Shown here: positions 7,801 through 13,896 of the stretch, in pieces
Layout: each line of letters opens with the position of its first letter
How positions within the stretch are numbered: position 1 is the first letter of the stretch
NCBI GenBank assembly: GCA_903873735.1
Contig: CAIQPO010000006.1
Location: 1-19,792, forward strand
DNA: 19,792 bases
Direction: 5' to 3'
From: Candidatus Collierbacteria bacterium
Lineage (GTDB): Bacteria > Patescibacteriota > Microgenomatia > UBA1400 > MFAQ01
The notes under the pieces: generated by a model
What the model saw: the letters and a program-made list of their open reading frames with translations, nothing else
What the model was told of the DNA's origin: nothing
Database searches by the model: none
Made by a program: the position numbers and the translations under genes

Positions 7801-8377
7801 GGGTATTTATCTTACCGATAATCCAGTCAAAAAAATTGTGAGAATTGCAGCAAATCAAATCAGCCACAAGATTTCACAGCTAGATCCCACTCTTCATCTA
7901 AATCAAACGGTAACACTTGCAGGAGTTATCTCAAGAGTAAAGCTAGTTGTAACCAAGAAAAATAACTCAAAAATGGCCTTCATCACGCTAGCAGACGATA
8001 CAAAATCCATTGATTGCGTGGTGTTCCCCAAGTTATATGCTGAAGATTCATCAATTTGGGTTGAAGACCAGCCAATCATAATTAAGGGTAAAGTTGATAA
8101 TCGCGAAGATAAGCTTCAGATTGTTGTAGATTCAGGTACCACTATTGATATCAAATCGACTCCGGTTGATATGATTCACGAAGTCTTTATTAAAAATGGT
8201 ACTCCCAAGGAGGTTATGCAAAAAGTTTCTAACATCTTTAAGGAGAATCCAGGGGAGCACCAGATTATTGTAGCTATTGAATCAGGAAACAATCTCAAGA
8301 AAATAACCCTTCCCTACAAAGTAAATTACACCCCAGAGCTAGAATCACTTGTGGCAAAAACGCTGAGTGGCTGGTAA
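4871..8377 (+). CDS. dnaE: DNA polymerase III alpha subunit (DnaE type)
   Basis: This is the replicative DNA polymerase, 1168 aa and full length for the DnaE group. The N-terminal PHP domain (about 1-270) begins FTHLHVHTEFSLLDG. Its presumed metal ligands look intact (H8, H10, D17, H42, E67, H85, C135, D224, H226), unlike the decayed E. coli PHP, so it could support Mn/Zn-dependent proofreading. The palm domain has RGSAAGSFTSYC and PDIDLD (catalytic D415, D417), with the third carboxylate likely in KLDILG. The helix-hairpin region contains YGFNKAHAASYG. An OB fold lies at about 1015-1100 (TLAGVISRVKL), followed by a short C-terminal tail. The ATG has no Shine-Dalgarno site. The gene ends 11 nt before the rplS ATG, so the two may be co-transcribed. 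Confidence 0.97.
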   Translation: MPKFTHLHVHTEFSLLDGLSKSSKLIARTKELGQTHLAITDHGNMYGVIDFYKKAIKEEIKPILGCEIYLAKNSRFDKNKSDANHLILLSENYLGYQNLMKLVTIGQTEGFYYKPRIDKEVLRKYSEGLIATTACPAGRIQRLIIDEGIDAAEKELMEYLEIFGKNNLYIELQRHNYEEYSKASTVPESARVKLIEMQQHQTKAEAALIELSHRLSIPLIATNDSHYVNKDDAAAQDALVCVQSGKMLDDANRIRYIDTPDFYLKTPDEMAEVFHDLPQALENTQAIADRCDVQITLGQWYFPKLDLPEGKTAGDVLREKAFEGCRQIFGSVNEEQEERLNYELDVIDKKGYSPYFLLESGIVNFANNNKIYTNTRGSAAGSFTSYCVGITTVDPLRFRLPFERFLNPFRPSPPDIDLDVSDIHRDTLIKYLADTYGQEKVAQICTFGTMMARAAVRDIGRVMGMPYSKVDMISKTIPQGSQGSKMTLKKALDITPELKKMYDDDPEIHKLLDMAQRVEGNARHISVHAAAVIVGPDDLVKFTPLQPETGGGDRVITQYEMHAAEDVGLIKLDILGIANLTILANAVKIVEALHKIDLDIKRVPLDDKETFELLARGETMGVFQLSSGGMTKYLMDLHPERIEDVMAMVALYRPGPMASIPEYVARKRDPSKVTYFVPGLEKILDRSYGIITYQDDVLFMALQLAGYNWEEADKFRKAIGKKILAEMEAQHAKFVDGCVNVSGIDRQKAEDLFKQIETFASYGFNKAHAASYGIVAYWTAYIKAHYPVEYMTALMSVEAGDTDKITAAIGECENLGIRVLPPDVNESRTDFTVVDIPENEWLQEGRARATGKAIRFGLSAIKNVGGSAIAAIIVARDDGEFKSFTDFINRVDLKKVNKKVAESLIKAGAMDRWGKRAQLFQALAGIRDSAVKSKKEKETNQESLFSATAGSMDFTDHLPDIPEWPMEEKLKLEKELLGIYLTDNPVKKIVRIAANQISHKISQLDPTLHLNQTVTLAGVISRVKLVVTKKNNSKMAFITLADDTKSIDCVVFPKLYAEDSSIWVEDQPIIIKGKVDNREDKLQIVVDSGTTIDIKSTPVDMIHEVFIKNGTPKEVMQKVSNIFKENPGEHQIIVAIESGNNLKKITLPYKVNYTPELESLVAKTLSGW

Positions 8378-8380
8378 AAT
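8375..8380 (+). promoter_or_regulatory. -10 box for leaderless rplS start
   Basis: TAAAAT overlaps the dnaE stop codon and, with the preceding TGG, makes an extended -10 (TGGTAAAAT). It ends 8 nt before the rplS ATG, so a transcript from it would begin at or next to the start codon. Confidence 0.4.
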
Positions 8381-8388
8381 AAGTGGCT

Positions 8389-8910
8389 ATGGCAAATCAA
8401 ATCAAATGGCAGACCATTGAATTCTCTACTGGAGACACAATCAAGGTCCAGCAAACCGTCCGCGAGGGCGACAAAACCAGATCTCAAGCCTTTCAAGGTA
8501 TAGTGATCGCAATTCGTGGCACCGGTGATAGAAAAAACTTCATCGTTCGAAAGCTTTCCGTAGGCGGTGTTGGCGTTGAAAAAATATTTCCAGTCAGTAC
8601 CCCAACAGTCACTGGAATTGAAATCATCAAAAAGGGTAAGGTTCGCAAGGCCAAGCTATATCATTTGAGAAAACTACTAGGTAAGAAGGCTACAAAGGTA
8701 AAGGATATCTTTGTTAAAAAAGGTCAGGCTGCTGAGATTGAAACTACTGTTCAAGTTGTATCAAAAGAAGAATTAAGAGAAGAAAAAGACGAAAAAACCA
8801 AAGAAACTAAGGTTAAAAATGCTCCAAAAGCAGAAGCTCCACAAAAGGAGAAAAAGGTCAAGAAAGGACCAAAAAAGATCGTCCGCAAAGAGCGTAATTT
8901 TGTTCGCTAA
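8389..8910 (+). CDS. rplS: Ribosomal protein bL19 with long Lys/Glu-rich C-terminal tail
   Basis: bL19 lies at the 30S-50S interface. Residues 1 to about 110 match the family: GDTIKVQQTVREGDKTR, FQGIVIAIRG, a variant of FIVRKLSVGGVGVE(K)IFP, and HLRKLLGKKATKVKD. The usual length is about 115 aa; this product is 173 aa. It has a roughly 60-residue tail rich in Lys and Glu that ends KKGPKKIVRKERNFVR and is probably disordered and RNA-binding. The ATG at 8389 (MANQIKW) is preferred over an in-frame GTG at 8383, because bL19 normally begins just before this segment. A good terminator follows the stop by 7 nt. The position straight after dnaE suggests shared transcription plus an internal promoter. 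Confidence 0.93.
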   Translation: MANQIKWQTIEFSTGDTIKVQQTVREGDKTRSQAFQGIVIAIRGTGDRKNFIVRKLSVGGVGVEKIFPVSTPTVTGIEIIKKGKVRKAKLYHLRKLLGKKATKVKDIFVKKGQAAEIETTVQVVSKEELREEKDEKTKETKVKNAPKAEAPQKEKKVKKGPKKIVRKERNFVR

Positions 8911-8917
8911 TAAAAAG

Positions 8918-8938
8918 ACCCGGGAAACCGGGTTTTTT
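8918..8938 (+). terminator. Intrinsic terminator after rplS
   Basis: ACCCGG (8918-8923) pairs with CCGGGT (8928-8933) around a GAAA tetraloop, followed by a run of T. Confidence 0.85.
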
Positions 8939-8962
8939 ATTACCCACAGTGTTTAAGTAATA

Positions 8963-8968
8963 TATGAT
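8963..8968 (+). promoter_or_regulatory. -10 box (TATGAT) for leaderless HD-protein gene
   Basis: TATGAT ends 6 nt before the ATG at 8975, which places the expected transcription start at the start codon. No Shine-Dalgarno site is present and the -35 is poor. Confidence 0.5.
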
Positions 8969-8974
8969 TATTGT

Positions 8975-9808
8975 ATGCTTGATGTTGTTGCCGAAATTCA
9001 AACCACTCCAGCCACCTCTGGTGAGATTGACTTACCCTCTGTATCACTGACCAAGATTAAGGAAGACATTTCTCACTCCTCAGTTAGTCCAGAAAAGACA
9101 GAAGAGATGATGAGCTTCATTGCTGAGCTGCCCCCAAAAGCTCAAAGAGCTTTGGAGTTCTCAATTAACATACACAAAAACGACTTCCGTAAAACAGGGG
9201 AGCCATATATTTATCATGTTCTTGAGGTAACTAAGCTTGTAAAAGAAAGATTCAATGTTGATGATGAAGAGGTCCTGACAGCAGCACTTCTCCATGACAC
9301 AATGGAGGATAACCCGCTTGTGGCAAACAAACACCGGCTAGCCCAGCATTTTGGACCCAGGGCAGCCAGGATGGTGGACGGACTTTCCAAATTTAAATTC
9401 GATGGCATAGTTTATGATGAGGCGACACACTCACACCTCTTTACGATGGCTCTGGCTGAGCCTGGTATTCTACTTATAAAGCTAGCAGATAGACTTCATA
9501 ACATGCAGACTGTAGATGGACTCAAGCCAGCTAAGCGAGTAGAAAACTGTGAAGAAACAAGAGATTTCTATATTCCTCTGGCCAAGAAATTGGGTTTTGA
9601 TAGTCTAGTAGCGGAATATGAAAATCTAATTAAACCTTATGTCGACCTGGCACATAAACCCTCATATATTGATAAGTGGCTTGATGCAATTCACCCTCAT
9701 GTGCGCCATCGCATCGCAGATCTAATCACAAAGCGAGAATCCGAGGTAGTAGACATGCAGACAAATGCGCTGCGGAGAAGTCAGCCAAGACTCTCAGACA
9801 CCCTTTAA
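8975..9808 (+). CDS. HD-domain protein, (p)ppGpp hydrolase-like (RelA/SpoT hydrolase half only)
   Basis: The 277-aa product carries the HD-type hydrolase domain of Rel/SpoT at about residues 52-215. Motifs are FRKTGEPYIYHV (R72, H81), ALLHDTMEDN (H107-D108) and IKLADRLHNMQT (D172), which together form the Mn-binding site that removes pyrophosphate from (p)ppGpp. There is no synthetase, TGS or ACT domain, so it resembles small alarmone hydrolases (Mesh1/SAH type). The first 45 residues are a polar, Ser/Thr-rich extension. The last 60 are helical and end in a basic, probably disordered tail. Family knowledge suggests alarmone breakdown in the cytoplasm, although other nucleotide substrates are possible. 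The start codon is directly downstream of a -10 box with no Shine-Dalgarno. Confidence 0.85.
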   Translation: MLDVVAEIQTTPATSGEIDLPSVSLTKIKEDISHSSVSPEKTEEMMSFIAELPPKAQRALEFSINIHKNDFRKTGEPYIYHVLEVTKLVKERFNVDDEEVLTAALLHDTMEDNPLVANKHRLAQHFGPRAARMVDGLSKFKFDGIVYDEATHSHLFTMALAEPGILLIKLADRLHNMQTVDGLKPAKRVENCEETRDFYIPLAKKLGFDSLVAEYENLIKPYVDLAHKPSYIDKWLDAIHPHVRHRIADLITKRESEVVDMQTNALRRSQPRLSDTL

Positions 9809-9814
9809 TTCCAC

Positions 9815-9847
9815 GAAAGTGATAAAATACTGACACATCGCACTTTC
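9815..9847 (+). promoter_or_regulatory. Extended -10 promoter flanked by a 7-bp inverted repeat
   Basis: TGATAAAAT (9820-9828) fits an extended -10, about 31 nt before the ATG at 9860. GAAAGTG (9815-9821) and CACTTTC (9841-9847) are perfect inverted repeats flanking it. The left arm lies upstream of the predicted start of transcription, so this could be a DNA operator rather than an RNA hairpin. A 7-bp match could also be chance. Confidence 0.4.
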
Positions 9848-9849
9848 AC

Positions 9850-9855
9850 AGGAGG
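9850..9855 (+). promoter_or_regulatory. Ribosome binding site (AGGAGG)
   Basis: AGGAGG lies 4 nt before the ATG at 9860 and fixes the start of the transpeptidase gene. Confidence 0.8.
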
Positions 9856-9859
9856 AAAT

Positions 9860-10588
9860 ATGGCCAAAATCATTAGAGTTGCCGTTGTTCTCTTGGTGTT
9901 AATGTCAGCATCATGTCAAGCTAGCACCATTTCACCTATCCAAGCAACACACACCCCCACGCATACCCCTTCACCTACTCATACTCCAACACCGACTCTT
10001 ACTAGCACCTCTACACCTACCTCTTCTCCAACATCAACGCAAACTTCCACTCCCACAGCATTGCCCATCACTCATACAGTGGTGGTTGGAGATACATTGG
10101 AATCAATAGCCAGGGAATATGGAGTGGATCTTTTTTTGCTATCCCTGGTAAATGATGTCACCGATCAAAACTTAATCTATGTTGGCCAGATTCTCATCAT
10201 ACCCAACCCAGGGAGTGCAACCCCTATCCCCTCTACCGACAAACGCGTTTTGGTGATTTTATCAAGCCAAGAAGCCTTTGCCTACGAGGGTGACACATTG
10301 ATTAAGCAGTTTGTCGTTTCCACGGGTACTGACCAGTATCCAACGGTCACCGGAACCTTCTTTGTGTACGCAAAATTTAGCCAAACTAAAATGACCGGTC
10401 CTGGATACGACACCCCTGATGTTCCCTGGACTATGTACTTCTTTGAAGGGTACGCATTGCACGGAGCATACTGGCACAACAACTTTGGTACTCCACAAAG
10501 TCATGGATGTGTCAACTTCAAAGTAGATGAAGCAGAGTGGCTTTTCAACTGGGCCCCTCTGGGAACCACTGTGGAAGTAATACCCTAA
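9860..10588 (+). CDS. Exported LysM plus L,D-transpeptidase (YkuD) protein
   Basis: The 242-aa product opens with a signal sequence (MAKIIRVAVVLLVLMSASC). C19 could be a lipidation site, although the lipobox MSASC is atypical. Residues 25-68 form a Thr/Pro/Ser linker. A LysM domain follows at about 70-116 (HTVVVGDTLESIAREYGVD ... IYVGQILIIP) and binds glycan strands. The YkuD domain (about 128-242) has HGAYWHNNFG and SHGCVNF, with catalytic C217 and supporting H201 and H215. Such enzymes make 3-3 peptidoglycan cross-links or attach proteins to the wall outside the membrane. The domain order and TPT linkers resemble proteins common in Chloroflexota and Patescibacteria. The gene has a strong Shine-Dalgarno site, its own promoter and a terminator. 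Confidence 0.92.
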   Translation: MAKIIRVAVVLLVLMSASCQASTISPIQATHTPTHTPSPTHTPTPTLTSTSTPTSSPTSTQTSTPTALPITHTVVVGDTLESIAREYGVDLFLLSLVNDVTDQNLIYVGQILIIPNPGSATPIPSTDKRVLVILSSQEAFAYEGDTLIKQFVVSTGTDQYPTVTGTFFVYAKFSQTKMTGPGYDTPDVPWTMYFFEGYALHGAYWHNNFGTPQSHGCVNFKVDEAEWLFNWAPLGTTVEVIP

Positions 10589-10611
10589 ACGAGCCTTATG
10601 GCTCGTTTTTT
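10587..10611 (+). terminator. Intrinsic terminator between convergent genes
   Basis: AAACGAGCC (10587-10595) pairs perfectly with GGCTCGTTT (10600-10608) around TTAT, then T to 10611. The stop codon of the convergent minus-strand gene (10596-10598) lies inside it. The minus-strand U-run is short, so it acts mainly for the plus strand. Confidence 0.85.
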
Positions 10612-13064
10612 ATTTGATTTTCAATCAAATCCTGCAAATCATCAGGATTAATTTTGGAAAGCCTTTCCCATATTGCATTTATAGGTAAGTTACTACCGGG
10701 CTCTTGCATATCAAAAAGCCTGCCAATATACACTTTCAATCTCTGGTAATAATCGACTGCTGCCTGAATAGCATCATCCTTTTCATTGGCCAACAAACCT
10801 TCTCTAATGTCATTGTTTACTAGTCCGATCACTACCTTTATCCAAGCACCAGCCTGTTTCTTCTCCATGGACATTGCTTTAAGCAAGTCGTCACCACTTA
10901 TTACTCGAACTTCTGGTTCAGTGAGTTTCATTTCGGAAATTCTCTCGTTCCACCATGCCTGCCAAGCAAGTTTGTCACCCATCTCCTCAGTGGTAAAAGG
11001 TACCCCGTTTGGATTTCTGCCTCTTTGATCTGCTTCTGCCACCAATCCCAATAAGTATAAATTCGTACCGCCACCATCTGGATAAACAGGCCTTTTTGTG
11101 GATCCATCTCCACCTCTACCTGAATCACCGTTTGCTAATCTATTTGCCAATCTGGTCAACCTTCTCCGAGGATTTTTTTCTTTCTGAACACGGGCATCCT
11201 CTTCCATTTCAGCCTCGTCTTCATCGGATCTTATGCCTTTAATATCTCGATACACCTCTGGTGGCTTAAGATGTTCAGCAATCAGCGGATAAAGCATTCG
11301 CTTAACTTGACTTGAAAATCTAGTTTCATATAAAGTAGAGGCAATTCTTCGCATCGGCTCCACTCCTGCCTGCTCATGCCCCCTTGATCTTATTTTTCCA
11401 TCAATCGTTTCAGTTGTAGTAGCTTTGCCTAAATCATGGCACAATGCCGCAAGTATTAGGGTAATTTTAAGATCATCTTTGAGTCTCTTTTCCTCACTTT
11501 TTTTCCTATTTGCACCGTCCTCAAAAGCCATCTCCTTAGATCTTTGGCTAATGTCACTCATTTTTTCTGGCGATATTATTTTTGTATCAGTAAGTTCTCT
11601 AATTTTTTCCTCAACTAATCGTCGATATTCTTTTTGACGCACGCCTAACGCTATTGCCGACGCTTCAGCCTCCCATTTTGATTTCTGCCTCTCAATAATC
11701 TCAAGTGCCTGTGCACCACCATCTCGCTTAGTGCGGCTCTCTAATCCTTGAATATGATTTTGAGCTACTAATTCGGAATTTTCTCTACTAACTCTTTCAA
11801 TTTCCACTATTAAATTTGGGTCAACTGTCCTAATGGATTCTGTGTAAAAGTCTAGTAAGTGGTTCTTTTCTTTCTCAATAACATATTTTTCAATCATTTT
11901 ATCTAGCTCTTGCCACATATCTGGGGTGGGTAATGACCCATTTGTTAGCTCTCGGTCAACAATTTCCACCATCACATCCATTACTTGCATCGAATGAGTC
12001 CACACATCGCCCTCTGGATGCCATTCTTTCTCTTGTGGCTTTCCTACCAACACGCCCAGCTCTGGCCAGTATTCATCAACCAACCGAATTCTTCTGGCAA
12101 ACTCGAATCCAAGAGAGGGTTTTTTACCTTTAAGTAGTAACTTATACAACTCTTCGGCTATTCTTTCTGCGGGTAAACCAGGTACCTCCGGACTTTTAGC
12201 GGGTCTCCTAAAGCTCTCCATTCCATCACTTACTACTAAAAACCCGTCAGAGTCTTTACCGTCCCACTGTACCGACTCGAATTTATCTTTCTTACCCAAT
12301 GTGGTGTTTCTCCTCATTTTCAACTTACCCTCTTGCACCATTTGAGCACACAGTTCCTCAAGTTCTGGTGCAATTTGAAATCCAAATCTAGCCGCAAATT
12401 GCATCACTCTAATAACCCTAAGAGGGTCTTCCTGAAAAGCTTCCCTATCGGTGAATCTAATAATCTTTTCCTTAATATCAACAATTCCACCAAATGGGTC
12501 GTATACTGTTTCTGAAAGTGGATCATATGCCATAGAGTTAACGGTGATATCTCTTCTTGCGGCAGCTTCCCTTATTTTCATCCCAGGAACTCCCGTCACT
12601 TCAATATCTTTATGTCCGCCTCCATTGTTTTGAGAATCTACTCTGGGAATGGAAAAGTCTAGTGGTTCATCCCAACCATCTATTTTTACCTTAATTATTC
12701 CAAATGCCTTGCCAACATCGTCGAATTTATCAGCCCCGAATACTTCAGTTAGCACCCTTCTAAGCTCTTCTGCTGATAAACCGTATACTTCCAAGTCAAA
12801 GTCTTTTGGCTTCAACTTCATCTCTGGATGCTCTTGAGAGATAATTGCATCTCTCACGCTGCCACCTACCAAGAGTGCTCTAGCACCAACTCGCTCTAGC
12901 TCCTGACATACTTCAATTACTTCTTGGGGAATATTTTCAATTTTATATTTCTTTTCTATAGACTCAGATCCTGTTTCAAAACCTTGTACCAATTTTGATT
13001 CAACAACCCCATATTTATCACTTACTACCACTAAATTTGTTTGGGATTCTTTTTGTTGTGGCAC
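10596..13064 (-). CDS. Class II CCA-adding enzyme/poly(A)-polymerase-like nucleotidyltransferase with split HD domain, 822 aa
   Basis: The N-terminal half is a class II tRNA nucleotidyltransferase: LLVGGSVRD (64-72), KDFDLEVYG with catalytic D88 and D90, RRDITVNSMAYD (170-181) and EDPLRVIRVMQFAARF (212-227). Family knowledge: these enzymes add or repair the CCA end of tRNA. An HD domain follows, with HPEGDVWTHS (349-358) and CHDLGKATT (542-550). These two motifs are normally a few dozen residues apart. Here about 140-150 extra residues, mostly charged and helical or coiled-coil, lie between them. A second insertion of about 45 residues lies at 247-295, before LPAERIAEEL. Total length is about twice the usual 400-450. 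The GTG start is 6 nt from a -10-like box and has no Shine-Dalgarno. Molecular activity is well supported; whether it is the cell's only CCA enzyme is unknown. Confidence 0.88.
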   Translation of the reverse strand: MPQQKESQTNLVVVSDKYGVVESKLVQGFETGSESIEKKYKIENIPQEVIEVCQELERVGARALLVGGSVRDAIISQEHPEMKLKPKDFDLEVYGLSAEELRRVLTEVFGADKFDDVGKAFGIIKVKIDGWDEPLDFSIPRVDSQNNGGGHKDIEVTGVPGMKIREAAARRDITVNSMAYDPLSETVYDPFGGIVDIKEKIIRFTDREAFQEDPLRVIRVMQFAARFGFQIAPELEELCAQMVQEGKLKMRRNTTLGKKDKFESVQWDGKDSDGFLVVSDGMESFRRPAKSPEVPGLPAERIAEELYKLLLKGKKPSLGFEFARRIRLVDEYWPELGVLVGKPQEKEWHPEGDVWTHSMQVMDVMVEIVDRELTNGSLPTPDMWQELDKMIEKYVIEKEKNHLLDFYTESIRTVDPNLIVEIERVSRENSELVAQNHIQGLESRTKRDGGAQALEIIERQKSKWEAEASAIALGVRQKEYRRLVEEKIRELTDTKIISPEKMSDISQRSKEMAFEDGANRKKSEEKRLKDDLKITLILAALCHDLGKATTTETIDGKIRSRGHEQAGVEPMRRIASTLYETRFSSQVKRMLYPLIAEHLKPPEVYRDIKGIRSDEDEAEMEEDARVQKEKNPRRRLTRLANRLANGDSGRGGDGSTKRPVYPDGGGTNLYLLGLVAEADQRGRNPNGVPFTTEEMGDKLAWQAWWNERISEMKLTEPEVRVISGDDLLKAMSMEKKQAGAWIKVVIGLVNNDIREGLLANEKDDAIQAAVDYYQRLKVYIGRLFDMQEPGSNLPINAIWERLSKINPDDLQDLIENQIKNEP

Positions 13065-13070
13065 AAATTT

Positions 13071-13076
13071 AGTTTA
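13071..13076 (-). promoter_or_regulatory. -10-like box (TAAACT) for leaderless start of the CCA-type gene
   Basis: On the minus strand TAAACT ends 6 nt before the GTG start at 13064. No Shine-Dalgarno site and no good -35 are seen. The same layout recurs at other genes in the window. Confidence 0.4.
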
Positions 13077-13089
13077 CAAATTTGGAAAC

Positions 13090-13116
13090 AAAAAAGCCAC
13101 TCATTCAATGAGTGGC
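13090..13116 (-). terminator. Intrinsic terminator of the 136-aa gene
   Basis: Read on the minus strand, GCCACTCA pairs perfectly with TGAGTGGC around a 5-nt loop (stem arms 13109-13116 and 13096-13103). It is followed by TTTTTT (13095-13090). It lies 8 nt past the stop codon. Confidence 0.88.
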
Positions 13117-13123
13117 GTTGCTG

Positions 13124-13534
13124 TTAACAGTAGATTGAAGGCTGGAGTTCGAATAAGCGGCCGATGGTTGCCTGGCCGGATTTCACCAAAGCTACAGCTT
13201 CAGGGTCGGTAATGCTGTTTTGGGACAGAAAATAATGCTCCGTCGTCTGCAGGGCGAGATTGTCGTCCTTGAAACGGCCTTTCAGAGCATTGCCAATTCC
13301 CATCACAGCTCCCATCAGAACTGCCTGAACAGTGGATGTCCCTTCGAGTGAGACTTTGGTGTAGGCGTTCAGAGCGGCCCATTTGGCATCCCACATATTC
13401 TCGGGAGTCGCCGGCAAGTCCCACCAGGGCTTGATCGCCTCGGCTACAGCTTCGATGATTTTTTCAAAACGTGCGGCGTCTTTTTCGCGCCCTTTTTCTT
13501 CAAAATAACGCTTCTGAACATTCTTGATATCCAA
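13124..13534 (-). CDS. Hypothetical protein, 136 aa, self-contained transcription unit
   Basis: No family is recognised. The 136-aa product begins MDIKNVQKRYFEEKGREKD and has a helical, charged first third. A Trp-rich segment follows (IKPWWDLPATPENMWDAKW, residues 34-52), then a Gly/Ala/Met segment near 68-85 (VQAVLMGAVMGIGNALKG). It ends with Cys. No clear signal peptide is present; it is probably soluble and helical. The start is a TTG chosen because GGAGG lies 5 nt upstream and no ATG nearby fits. The gene has its own promoter (TTGATT-18-TATAAT) and a perfect hairpin terminator. One sampled 60-base line (13381-13440) is 58% GC, against about 35% in the adjacent b5 gene. With the 2999-4782 genes it forms a class of single-gene units unlike their neighbours. 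Confidence 0.7.
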   Translation of the reverse strand: MDIKNVQKRYFEEKGREKDAARFEKIIEAVAEAIKPWWDLPATPENMWDAKWAALNAYTKVSLEGTSTVQAVLMGAVMGIGNALKGRFKDDNLALQTTEHYFLSQNSITDPEAVALVKSGQATIGRLFELQPSIYC

Positions 13535-13539
13535 TTTTG

Positions 13540-13544
13540 CCTCC
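13540..13544 (-). promoter_or_regulatory. Ribosome binding site (GGAGG) deciding a TTG start
   Basis: GGAGG on the minus strand is 5 nt before TTG at 13534-13532. It is the main support for this non-ATG start. Confidence 0.75.
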
Positions 13545-13571
13545 GTTTAATCTATTGGAAAGTACTGGAGG

Positions 13572-13601
13572 ATTATATCATAAACCTATAGAAATAATCA
13601 A
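13572..13601 (-). promoter_or_regulatory. Sigma-70-type promoter for the 136-aa gene
   Basis: On the minus strand TTGATT (13601-13596) is followed after 18 bp by a perfect TATAAT (13577-13572). It begins 5 nt past the stop codon of the upstream operon gene. Confidence 0.75.
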
Positions 13602-13605
13602 TAAG

Positions 13606-13896
13606 TTATTTAACTCGATATTTCTCTAGTTGAGAAATGTACGATTCAGGGTGTTGGTTCAAAAGTGTTTGAGTCATGTCCTTTCCACACTCAAAAATAT
13701 CACCACCACTATGAAGTTTCTTAAACTCCTCCAAATCATACAAAACGCCTTTTATCGTCACCAAACATTTTGAAATTGTAACTGTTTGATCTGTCTTTAA
13801 ACTCTCCTTGTCGTTAGACTTTCCCCAATACCACACTCCAAACAAAAGAATAAAGTTGATTAGCGATACTACAAATAGTATTTTTACAATTTTCAT
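13606..13896 (-). CDS. Small membrane-anchored cytochrome b5-like heme protein, 96 aa
   Basis: An N-terminal membrane anchor (residues 4-24) is followed by a short linker and a compact b5-like domain (about 42-96). Key features are ISKCLVTIKGVLYDLEEF, LHSGGDIFECGKDMT and the ending NQHPESY. H62 (in HSGGD, equivalent to HPGG) and H82 are the likely heme ligands. C44 and C70 are placed to form a disulfide. The same Cys-26-Cys and His-20-His spacing occurs in both b5-like domains of 15525-16310. The domain probably faces outward, where a disulfide would be stable. Its ATG overlaps the TGA of the ferric-reductase-like gene (ATGA), so it is translationally coupled. By inference it is an electron acceptor or relay for that reductase. 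Confidence 0.78.
   Translation of the reverse strand: MKIVKILFVVSLINFILLFGVWYWGKSNDKESLKTDQTVTISKCLVTIKGVLYDLEEFKKLHSGGDIFECGKDMTQTLLNQHPESYISQLEKYRVK

Noticed and set aside
8383..8388. GTG start for rplS adding two residues
   Set aside because: The ATG two codons later gives the usual bL19 beginning, and the GTG has no Shine-Dalgarno.
9940..10070. CA/CT-rich run as a minisatellite
   Set aside because: It encodes the Thr/Pro linker between the signal sequence and LysM domain. The units are irregular and explained by protein composition.
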